Positions 24,227 to 30,830 of a stretch of DNA of 64,000 bases are shown here, piece by piece. The first letter of the stretch is position 1; every line of letters starts with the position of its first letter. The notes under the pieces are model-generated. The model was not told where the DNA came from. It saw nothing but the letters and a program-made list of their open reading frames with translations, and made no database searches. The stretch covers positions 620,001 to 684,000 of the forward strand of contig NZ_LR738849.1 of the NCBI RefSeq assembly GCF_902702915.1. Reading direction: 5' to 3'. The DNA comes from Desulfovibrio sp. 86. Lineage in GTDB: Bacteria > Desulfobacterota > Desulfovibrionia > Desulfovibrionales > Desulfovibrionaceae. The position numbers and the translations under genes were made by a program.

Positions 24227-25228
24227 CTAGTCCGCCAGCAGGGTCACGGCGCTGGTGGGAAAGTACGCGAAGATTTTTTTGCCTTCGGCAAGGTGCAGTT
24301 TTGTGACCGCCGGTGTTTCCACCGTGGCGCGCAGAATCGTGCCATCCGGCAGGCTCAGGCATACGAAGGTTTCCACCGCGTCGGCGTGCAGGCTTTCCAC
24401 CACGCAACGCGCGCAGTTGCCCAGGCTTGTCTGGATGCGCTCGGCAGAAAGCGCCACGCGCTCAGGATCAACACGGGCGCTGAGTACCTGGTTTTCATGC
24501 ACTTCCAGCAGCCCTGCCTGCTCATGAGTACAGGAGGCCGTCAGGCGCACATCTGAGAACGTCGTTATTTCCACGTGGATTTTTCTCATGCCCGTGTGGA
24601 TGCCGGTGACAATGCCCCAGAACAGGTTTGTGGCATCATCGTCAACGGCCTGCACCTGTCGTGAGGCCCTGCGGTCACGGGCCTGCGCGCTGAGCATTTT
24701 TCGGGCCTGACCATCGGAAAAATTCAGAAAGGCGGCCAACTGAACAGTATCCTGCTGCCCAAGAAACTTTTGCACCAGCGACATGGGCACGTGCAGATCA
24801 AGAAGCTCCAGCCCTCTGGAATACCGTATGGCGCGCGGCCCAAGCACGGCCGGAGGCAGGCCCATTGTCTTGCCGACGGCATAGAATTTTTTGCGCACAA
24901 AGGCCTGGTCAAGACGCAGAAAATCGGGATCGCCGGCCTGCGGCAGACTGAGAATCCGGCGGATATGCCGCATGGCGCTCAAAGGCAGCAGCAGCTCGCG
25001 GGCGTTGGGGCCGGGCACGCGCATCATGCCCGTGATAATGTCTATGGCGGCGCGGGGCTCAAAAGTCAGGGCCTCGCCAAGACGCAGCCCGCCATACCGG
25101 AACAGCAAAAACAGCAGGTGCAGCCGCGCCCGCGCAATTTTTTGCGCTGTCGTGGCCGCTTCTGCCTCCCAGTGCTCCCAGCGCAGGGTAAGGGCTTCCA
25201 GTTGCTGACGGGTTATATGACTGTGCAT
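24227..25228 (-). CDS. tunR: TunR-type tungstate-responsive regulator
   Basis: A 333-residue protein. The N-terminal ~190 residues have a tyrosine-recombinase fold (LLFRYGGLRLGEALTF, GPRAIRYSRGLELLDLHV, LVQKFLGQQDTVQLAAFLNF). The R of box I and one R of the HxxR region remain, but the catalytic histidines (LGH reads LGQ) and the nucleophile tyrosine (F in AAFLNF) are lost. The C-terminus has two TOBE/Mop-like oxyanion-binding repeats (NLFWGIVTGIHTGMRKIHVE; GNCARCVVESLHADAVETF). This is the architecture of the TunR family of sulfate reducers, reported to control Mo/W transport. Its location next to tupABC fits. Confidence 0.88.
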   Translation of the reverse strand: MHSHITRQQLEALTLRWEHWEAEAATTAQKIARARLHLLFLLFRYGGLRLGEALTFEPRAAIDIITGMMRVPGPNARELLLPLSAMRHIRRILSLPQAGDPDFLRLDQAFVRKKFYAVGKTMGLPPAVLGPRAIRYSRGLELLDLHVPMSLVQKFLGQQDTVQLAAFLNFSDGQARKMLSAQARDRRASRQVQAVDDDATNLFWGIVTGIHTGMRKIHVEITTFSDVRLTASCTHEQAGLLEVHENQVLSARVDPERVALSAERIQTSLGNCARCVVESLHADAVETFVCLSLPDGTILRATVETPAVTKLHLAEGKKIFAYFPTSAVTLLAD

Positions 25229-25270
25229 GGCTGTACTTTAAAGCAAGTTAACAAATCGGCGAAAAACTGT

Positions 25271-25302
25271 CATCAGGGGGCAGCGCGGCCTTCGCCCTGA
25301 TG
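25271..25302 (-). other. Hairpin upstream of tunR
   Basis: CATCAGGG (25271-25278) pairs with CCCTGATG (25295-25302), about 43 bp upstream of the tunR start. It could be part of the tunR leader or an operator. No clear promoter was assigned. Confidence 0.35.
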
Positions 25303-25329
25303 TGAGGCGGTGGCATGTTGAAAGGCTTT

Positions 25330-25385
25330 GTGGGGGAGGGACCCTTTTGCAAAAGGGTCTCCTCCCCCACGCCCCCACCCCCAAA
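25330..25385 (+). repeat. Palindromic element copy C, in a divergent gap
   Basis: The core is 25330-25370 (GTGGGGGAGGGACCC, TTTTGCAAAA, GGGTCTCCTCCCCCAC), followed by GCCCCCACCCCC. Unlike the other copies it does not follow a gene end: tunR starts to its left and the GNAT gene starts to its right. It may mark the end of a lost gene. Confidence 0.8.
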
Positions 25386-25394
25386 AACTCTTTT

Positions 25395-25518
25395 TAGAAC
25401 AGTTTACGGATGAAATGAGGTAATCGCTCTGCAAGGACAAAGTGTGTTGCGATCTGAAGTGGGGCTTGCAGAAGCGGCGTCTTCCAGGCATCACAGCGTC
25501 GCAACATGAATCAGCCAC
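25395..25518 (+). repeat. AGAGCA-type hairpin repeat plus degenerate tail repeat
   Basis: 25395-25437 matches 11627-11669 (TAGAACAGTTTACGGATGAA ... CGCTCTGCAAGGA). It is followed at about 25438-25518 by a segment (CAAAGTGTGTTGCGATCTGA ... GCGTCTTCCAGGCATCACAG) that is also found diverged at 59564-59640. Both are non-coding as far as can be seen. Confidence 0.6.
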
Positions 25519-25618
25519 AGCACAGGCAGATGCCAGAGAAATTTCAACGTGGGGTTCCCGGCCTTCGCCTTGCCGGGCAGCACGGCCAACCGCGTCATTT
25601 TCAGTCAGGGAGAACAGC

Positions 25619-26191
25619 ATGACGGCCATACGATTTGCCGCGCCAGCAGACAGCCGCGCGCTTTTAGCCATTTATGCCCAATACATAACAACGCCCATCA
25701 CCTTTGAATGCGTTCTGCCTTCAGAGCGGGAGTTCGCGGGGCGCATCGCCAGCATTTCCAGCTGCTATCCCTACATTGTCTGTGAAGAGGGCGGCAATAT
25801 TGTCGGCTACGCCTACGCCCACAGGCATATGGAACGCCAGGCCTATCAGTGGAACGCCGAACTTTCTGTGTATCTTGACATGGCGGCGACTTCCAAAGGG
25901 CTGGGCAAACGCCTGTACGGCGTCCTCATCCGAATGCTGGCCTTGCAGGAAGTCAGAAATGTCTACGGCTGCGTCACCCTGCCCAATGCCAGAAGCGAGG
26001 CCCTGCACAAATCATTGGGCTTCCGCACTGTGGGCGTATACACCAATGCCGGGCACAAAAACGGCAAGTGGCACCATGTGGGCTGGTTTGAAAAAACCAT
26101 TGCCGCCTATGACTCTCCCCCAAACCCTCTTGTTTCCATCAACAATCTGCCGCAGGACGCTCTGCAAGAAATCATGGCGAACACTTTATAG
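25619..26191 (+). CDS. GNAT acetyltransferase, phosphinothricin acetyltransferase type
   Basis: A 190-residue GNAT protein of the Pat/MddA group, which N-acetylates phosphinothricin-like or sulfur-analogue amino acids. Family marks are TPITFE near residue 26, VGYAYAHRHMERQAYQWNAELSVYLD, the acetyl-CoA loop STSKGLGKRLY-like (ATSKGLGKRLYGVL) and ALHKSLGFRTVGVYTNAGHKNGKWHHVGWFE (in parts). ATG 25619 has AGGGAG eight bases upstream. The C-terminal 25 residues extend beyond the usual fold. No operon partner is evident. The natural substrate is not known. Confidence 0.85.
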   Translation: MTAIRFAAPADSRALLAIYAQYITTPITFECVLPSEREFAGRIASISSCYPYIVCEEGGNIVGYAYAHRHMERQAYQWNAELSVYLDMAATSKGLGKRLYGVLIRMLALQEVRNVYGCVTLPNARSEALHKSLGFRTVGVYTNAGHKNGKWHHVGWFEKTIAAYDSPPNPLVSINNLPQDALQEIMANTL

Positions 26192-26360
26192 CATTCTTGA
26201 AAGGGCTTCGGCCTTTTGGGCCGCGCGGCAGCACACGCAGCCGAGGCATTCACACAGCCTTAACATTCACGACAGCCGCGATATTCGGCGGCGTGGCATA
26301 TTTGCGGCGCGGTTGCGTCCAGGCTGTCGTCACAGGACCGGACGGACTGCTATAAAAAGA

Positions 26361-26465
26361 GTTTTAGGGGGTGGGGGCGTGGGGGAGGAGACCCTTTTGC
26401 AAAAGGGTCCCTCCCCCACAAAGCATTTCATCTCCGCAAAGCCTCCCCCACAAAATATTTCAAAG
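26361..26465 (-). repeat. Palindromic element copy D with a half-unit
   Basis: The core is 26379-26419 (GTGGGGGAGGAGACCC, TTTTGCAAAA, GGGTCCCTCCCCCAC), preceded by GTTTTAGGGGGTGGGGGC. To the right, 26441-26465 is an extra half-unit (GCCTCCCCCACAAAATATTT). It lies between convergent genes and is oriented with the minus-strand gene that ends at 26475. Confidence 0.8.
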
Positions 26466-26474
26466 TGTTCTCTG

Positions 26475-27164
26475 TCAGCGGCTGCCGAGCTTGAGCGGAG
26501 GCGGCGGGGGGCTTTTTTTGCGGGCTGGGGCTTTTGGGTCTGGCCGTCCGGAAAACCTGCGAAAAAGATGCGGCTTTTCAGGCGGCACGGCCTGCAGTTT
26601 ATTGGCGGCGTTTGCCTGTCCGGTGGCGGCGGCCACGGGCAGATCCAGAACTCCGGGCGTTTTCAGACCCGTGCTGGCGGAGCTTGCGGCCATTCGCAAA
26701 TGGTTGTGCAAGGCGCACATGAGCCGGGGCAAATCCGCATATTCTTCATGCACGCCTGCTCCATACAGGTGCCAGCGGCTCTGCCCGTGGGCCACCTTGT
26801 GCACGGCCCGCAGCTGCCGCTCGCGCATGATCAGGCTTACGCGCCAGTCGCCGTCAGGCGTGTGCAGCACCAGAGCCTTTTCATTGGCCGTGCCGCGAGC
26901 ATGATCCTGTACCTCAAGCCAGAATCCCGACGGATAATCGGCCAGACGCAGCATGTCGCGCAGTCCAGCCAGGGCAATATGCAAATGTTCGCTGGAGGCC
27001 ATATTTTTCTGGTCCTGGCGTATCTGCTCTTCCATGGTGCGGATACGTTCGTCGCACAGGGCGCGCTCGTCCTCCAGCGTGGTGAGCCCGCGCTTCATGA
27101 GGCGCACGCAAAATACCACGACTATCAACAGCACGACGCCAGCTGCGCCCCATTCCCAGGCCAT
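26475..27164 (-). CDS. Membrane-anchored hypothetical protein
   Basis: A 229-residue protein of unknown family. An N-terminal membrane helix (AAGVVLLIVVVFCVRLM, residues 7-23) is followed by a charged, probably coiled-coil segment (TTLEDERALCDERIRTMEEQ) and a soluble domain of about 100 residues (FWLEVQDHA, GDWRVSLIMRERQLRAVH, WHLYGAGVHEEYADLPRLM). The C-terminus is proline/lysine rich (KKSPPPPPLKLG). The topology suggests a cytoplasmic domain tethered to the inner membrane. The gene stands alone and converges with the GNAT gene. No function is assigned. Confidence 0.7.
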   Translation of the reverse strand: MAWEWGAAGVVLLIVVVFCVRLMKRGLTTLEDERALCDERIRTMEEQIRQDQKNMASSEHLHIALAGLRDMLRLADYPSGFWLEVQDHARGTANEKALVLHTPDGDWRVSLIMRERQLRAVHKVAHGQSRWHLYGAGVHEEYADLPRLMCALHNHLRMAASSASTGLKTPGVLDLPVAAATGQANAANKLQAVPPEKPHLFRRFSGRPDPKAPARKKSPPPPPLKLGSR

Positions 27165-27561
27165 ATATCCTCCACGCGGGCAAAGCCCGGTTTATCCTAT
27201 AAATTTTCACAGCAGCGGCGGCGTCTGTCAAGCAGGGCTTTTACAGCTTTTATAAACAGGCAGATCTCTAAGCCCGTCTGGCTCTTTCCTTTTTTTTGGC
27301 AAGTATGTATCGTGGATAATAATAGCATATGGAACGCACGTTTTTCCCATGGACCGTCAAGGGTCTCGCAAGCGGAAAATGCCCGCAGGCCGCCGCAGCC
27401 CGGTGGCCCGTTCCGGAAAATTCCGCCCGATACAGCCGGGCGCACCATGCCTCAGGGCATGCGCCCCGCCCCTTCCGTGGGATCTCACGTTCCTTCCCTG
27501 GTTTCGTTCACCCGGCCAGCGCCGCACGCGCCCGCCACATCGCTTACTAAGGGAGAAAACC
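27165..27561 (+). other. Gene-free region upstream of the EF-G paralogue
   Basis: A 397-bp gap. The left 130 bp are AT-rich and probably hold the divergent promoters; TTGGCA (27296-27301) followed by AT-rich ATAATA (27319-27324) is a possible -35/-10 pair with 17-bp spacing for the rightward gene. The remaining 230 bp are GC-rich, show no conserved coding, and would form a long leader. Confidence 0.4.
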
Positions 27562-29625
27562 ATGCCTACCCCACTGGAAATGCAACGCACCTTTGCACTC
27601 GTCGGCACCGGCGGTTGCGGCAAAACATCTCTGGCCGAGATGCTGCTGCTCAACGCCGGAGCCGTCACCCGTCTGGGCGCCGTTGAAGACGGCACCACGA
27701 ATCTTGATTACGAGCCCGAAGAGATCCGCCGCCGCGGGTCGGTGCAGCCCGCGTGCGCCACCTATATGTGGAATAAAAACCGTCATTTTCTGCTGGATAT
27801 TCCCGGTGACGGCAATTTTACCGGTGATATGGAATGCCTGCTCAAGGGTGTGGACAGTGTGGTTTTTGTGCTGGACGCCGTGGACGGTGTGCGCCCCCTC
27901 GCCAAAAAATTTTGGAATATAGTGCGGCAGGCCGGTCTGCCAGCCATCATCGTGATCAACAAGCTTGACCGCGATCGCGCCGATTTTCAGATGACCTTCG
28001 ACGGTCTCTCCTCCCTTGGCATCAAGCCGGTGGCCCTGCAACTGCCCATCCGCCAGGGCGAGAGTTTTCTTGGCGTGGCAGACGTGCTTTCGGGCAAGGC
28101 CCGCATGTTTAAAGCTGACGGCGACTCTGCCGAAGCGGAAATCCCCGCTGGCCTGGCCGACGACGTCAGCCTTTTGCGCGACATTACCGTGGAAAACATC
28201 GCCGAAAGCGATGAAGTACTCATGGAAAAGTACCTTGAAGAAGGCAGCCTGACGCTGGAAGACCTGCACGCGGGCTTGCGCTCCGGCGTGGTAAAGGGCG
28301 AACTGACCCCGGTACTGACCTGCTCCGCCCTCGAAAACAAGGGCGGTCAGGCCCTGCTGGCCGCTATTGAGGCCCTCTTGCCCTCGCCCCTGGATCGCGC
28401 CCCCTTTGAGGGCCAAAACGGCGAAACGCGTTCCCCCGACCCGGACGCTCCGGTGGCCTGCTTCGCGTTCAAGACCCTGGCTGATCCCTTTGCCGGTCAG
28501 CTGACCCTGCTGCGGGTTCTTTCGGGCACCATCAACGGCGATGTGAACCTCAAAAACATGCGCACCGAGGATAATGAACGCCTGGGCAACATGCTATACC
28601 TGACCGGGAAAAACCAGACGCCCTGCAAGGAACCCGTGGGCCCCGGCGCCATTGTGGCCGTGGCCAAGCTCAAAAACACCCGCACCGGCGACACCCTGTG
28701 CGATGAAAAATCTCCCTTTGCGCTGCCCATGCCGCAGTTGCCGCCCCAACTCATCACCTATGCCCTGGCTCCCAAGGAAAAAGGCGAGGAAGACAAGGTG
28801 TACGCGGCCATGCAGCGCCTGCTGGACGAAGACATTACCCTGAAGCTCGGCCGTGATGGAGAAAACGGCGACATTCTGCTTTCGGGCATGGGGCAGCTGC
28901 ACATCGAACTTTCGGTCGAAAAGGCCAAACGCCGCTTCAAGGTGGATATCATCCTCAAGACCCCCAAGGTTCCGTACCGTGAAACCGTGCGCGGCAAATG
29001 CCAGGTGCAGGGCCGCCATAAAAAGCAGTCTGGCGGACGTGGCCAGTTTGGCGACTGCTGGATTGAGATGGAAGGGCTGCCGCGCGGCTCCGGGTATCAG
29101 TTTGAAGACGCCATTGTGGGCGGCGTTGTGCCCCGCCAGTATATTCCCGCCATTGACAAGGGCGTGCAGGAAGCGGCGGCGCGCGGCTTTTTGGCCGGTT
29201 GTCAGGTGGTGGACTTCCGCGCCAAGGTTTATGACGGCAGCTACCACACCGTGGACTCCTCCGAAATGGCGTTCAAGGTGGCGGGTTCCCTGGCCTTTAA
29301 AAAAGCCATGGAGACCCTCAAGGCCGTGCTGCTGGAACCCATTGTGCTGCTGACGGTGTCCGTGCCGGATGAAAGCATGGGAGATGTCATTGGCGACCTG
29401 TCATCGCGCAGGGGCAAGGTGCTCGGCTCTGATTCACAGGGCGGCAGCACCGAAATAAAAGCCCATGTGCCCATGAGTGAAGTGCTGCGCTACGCGCCCG
29501 ATTTGCGTTCAATGACGGGGGGCCAGGGCTTTTTCACCATGGAATTTGCCCACTATGAAGAAGCGCCGCAACCTGTGGTGGAAAAAGTGGTCGCTGAATA
29601 TCAGGCAGCCAGGGCAGGCGAATAG
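27562..29625 (+). CDS. Elongation factor G-like GTPase (EF-G paralogue)
   Basis: A 687-residue translational GTPase with EF-G domain order. G1 reads GTGGCGKTS where canonical EF-G has AHVDAGKTT, G3 is DIPGDGNF, and G4 is INKLD. Later EF-G features are GMGQLHIELSVEK, the domain IV segment GGRGQFGDCWIEMEG and the C-terminal SVPDESMGDVIGDLSSRRGKV (in parts). These departures place it among the EF-G-like paralogues, not the main fusA; a role in special translocation, recycling or stress is possible but unproven. ATG 27562 has AAGGGAG seven bases upstream. A clear terminator follows, so it is monocistronic. Confidence 0.88.
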   Translation: MPTPLEMQRTFALVGTGGCGKTSLAEMLLLNAGAVTRLGAVEDGTTNLDYEPEEIRRRGSVQPACATYMWNKNRHFLLDIPGDGNFTGDMECLLKGVDSVVFVLDAVDGVRPLAKKFWNIVRQAGLPAIIVINKLDRDRADFQMTFDGLSSLGIKPVALQLPIRQGESFLGVADVLSGKARMFKADGDSAEAEIPAGLADDVSLLRDITVENIAESDEVLMEKYLEEGSLTLEDLHAGLRSGVVKGELTPVLTCSALENKGGQALLAAIEALLPSPLDRAPFEGQNGETRSPDPDAPVACFAFKTLADPFAGQLTLLRVLSGTINGDVNLKNMRTEDNERLGNMLYLTGKNQTPCKEPVGPGAIVAVAKLKNTRTGDTLCDEKSPFALPMPQLPPQLITYALAPKEKGEEDKVYAAMQRLLDEDITLKLGRDGENGDILLSGMGQLHIELSVEKAKRRFKVDIILKTPKVPYRETVRGKCQVQGRHKKQSGGRGQFGDCWIEMEGLPRGSGYQFEDAIVGGVVPRQYIPAIDKGVQEAAARGFLAGCQVVDFRAKVYDGSYHTVDSSEMAFKVAGSLAFKKAMETLKAVLLEPIVLLTVSVPDESMGDVIGDLSSRRGKVLGSDSQGGSTEIKAHVPMSEVLRYAPDLRSMTGGQGFFTMEFAHYEEAPQPVVEKVVAEYQAARAGE

Positions 29626-29660
29626 CAAAACAGACGCAAACATCAGCATGCCATGCACTT

Positions 29661-29694
29661 CAGCCGGAACCTGAAAGGGTTCCGGCTGTTTTTA
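29661..29694 (+). terminator. Rho-independent terminator of the EF-G paralogue
   Basis: CAGCCGGAACC (29661-29671) and GGTTCCGGCTG (29678-29688) form an 11-bp perfect stem with loop TGAAAG, followed by TTTTT (29689-29693). It starts 36 bases after the stop codon. Confidence 0.92.
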
Positions 29695-30123
29695 TGAATG
29701 CTTCCACGAGAACAAGATATCTTTGCGCATATGTCTTCTTGGAGCATTTTACCCTTGAAAAAGTGTAAATGCTCTAACTGTCGGAGAGTACGCTCCCCCC
29801 CCACAGATCGGGTAACCCGCGCTTGCGCCTCCGCAATTTTCCGCATGCTCCCGCAGCCAGCAGTGCGCTTTCAGCGAAAAACGCGCTGGCATCCCTCTGG
29901 CGGGTTATATTTTTTTGCTTATCATATTCTATAGTTATCATATATTCTTATTCGTTTATTTTTTGCCTGTCTCCATATATTCTGCCCAACTGACCCAAAG
30001 CTTCCGCTTCTGCCGGGCCACTTTATTTCATATTAACAAACAATGTTATCAGCAATAACTGACAGGCTAATTTTGTATGCAATCGCATACTTGGTTTCAG
30101 CGTAAAAGCTTTACACATACTCT
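29695..30123 (+). other. AT-rich gene-free region with a hairpin repeat
   Basis: 429 bp without a gene. At 29742-29774 lies an AGAGCA-family hairpin (GAGCATTTTAC ... GTAAATGCTC). The 29900-30120 part is strikingly AT-rich (runs such as TTATCATATATTCTTATTCG) compared with the rest of the window, which hints at transferred DNA or a strong promoter zone for the small regulator that follows. Confidence 0.5.
30075..30090 (+). promoter_or_regulatory. Palindromic operator candidate before the Xre regulator
   Basis: GTATGC (30075-30080), AATC, GCATAC (30085-30090) form a perfect dyad 34 bp before the regulator's start, in AT-rich DNA. The size fits an Xre-type helix-turn-helix dimer, so autoregulation is a fair inference. 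Confidence 0.45.
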
Positions 30124-30372
30124 ATGCAAATTTTACCGGGGCTGAACACAGCCATTGCCAAAACTGTGCGCATTATCCGCGTCCGCAGCGGCCTGTCACA
30201 AGAGCAGTTTGCCGACTTTGCCGGACTGTCGCGGGTCTATATTGCGCAGCTTGAAACCGGGGAGCGTGGCGCATCGCTCAACGCCCTCATTCTTATTGCG
30301 CGTTCCGTGCGCATGACTGGCGCGGAACTTGTTGCCCTGATTGAAGAAGAAATACAAAAACTGCCTCATTAG
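30124..30372 (+). CDS. Small Xre-family helix-turn-helix regulator
   Basis: An 82-residue protein that is almost entirely one HTH domain: RIIRVRSGLSQEQFADFAGL, then SRVYIAQLETGERGASLNAL, the classic lambda-repressor-like SQEQFA...SRVYIAQLE pattern. It would bind DNA as a dimer. The ATG at 30124 has no strong ribosome site. A toxin or phage partner gene is not visible on either side. The AT-rich upstream DNA and lone position suggest a transferred or remnant regulatory gene. Confidence 0.8.
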   Translation: MQILPGLNTAIAKTVRIIRVRSGLSQEQFADFAGLSRVYIAQLETGERGASLNALILIARSVRMTGAELVALIEEEIQKLPH

Positions 30373-30830
30373 AGCAATTTCACTAGCGGTGCTGTCGCCA
30401 TCCGTAAGGCTCGTAGACTCGCCAACAACTGCCGCAAAGACAGCAATTGGTTAATAGAGCGACCAGCCTACTGATGGCTGGCGCAAACCACGTTTTTCGC
30501 CAGAATGATGCGCTGAAGCAAGGAGTGTTTCAAAAGCAAAATGCTCCAGAGTGTTTCGCCTTGAAAAATGGCACATGCTCTACCGCTGTGACGACCCGAT
30601 CCGACCGCTCCCTTGCGCTGCCTCAGGCTTTTTTTGCCGAAATATTTTTTCATGCATATCCAAAACGTAAAACACTCGACCTCACTACGGTTTTTTGATA
30701 ACCATTATGAGTAACACTGTCACACTCAACCGTGCGGCAGGACGCCTTTTTGTGGCCAAAACCGTTCTTTATATTTTTATTCCATATATTACAGAGTGAT
30801 AACCATTCTGTTTTACATACGGATACTGTC
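30373..30830 (+). other. Gene-free region with several hairpins
   Basis: 458 bp without a convincing gene. It begins with a half of the AGAGCA-type repeat (AGAGCAATTTCACTAGCGG, 30372 on), has a CCAGCC/GGCTGG hairpin near 30463-30481, and two tandem AGAGCA-like hairpins (GGAGTGTTT ... AAATGCTCC at 30521-30547 and AGAGTGTTT ... ACATGCTCT at 30548-30581). The last 130 bp are AT-rich and likely carry the promoter of the EF-hand gene. Confidence 0.45.
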
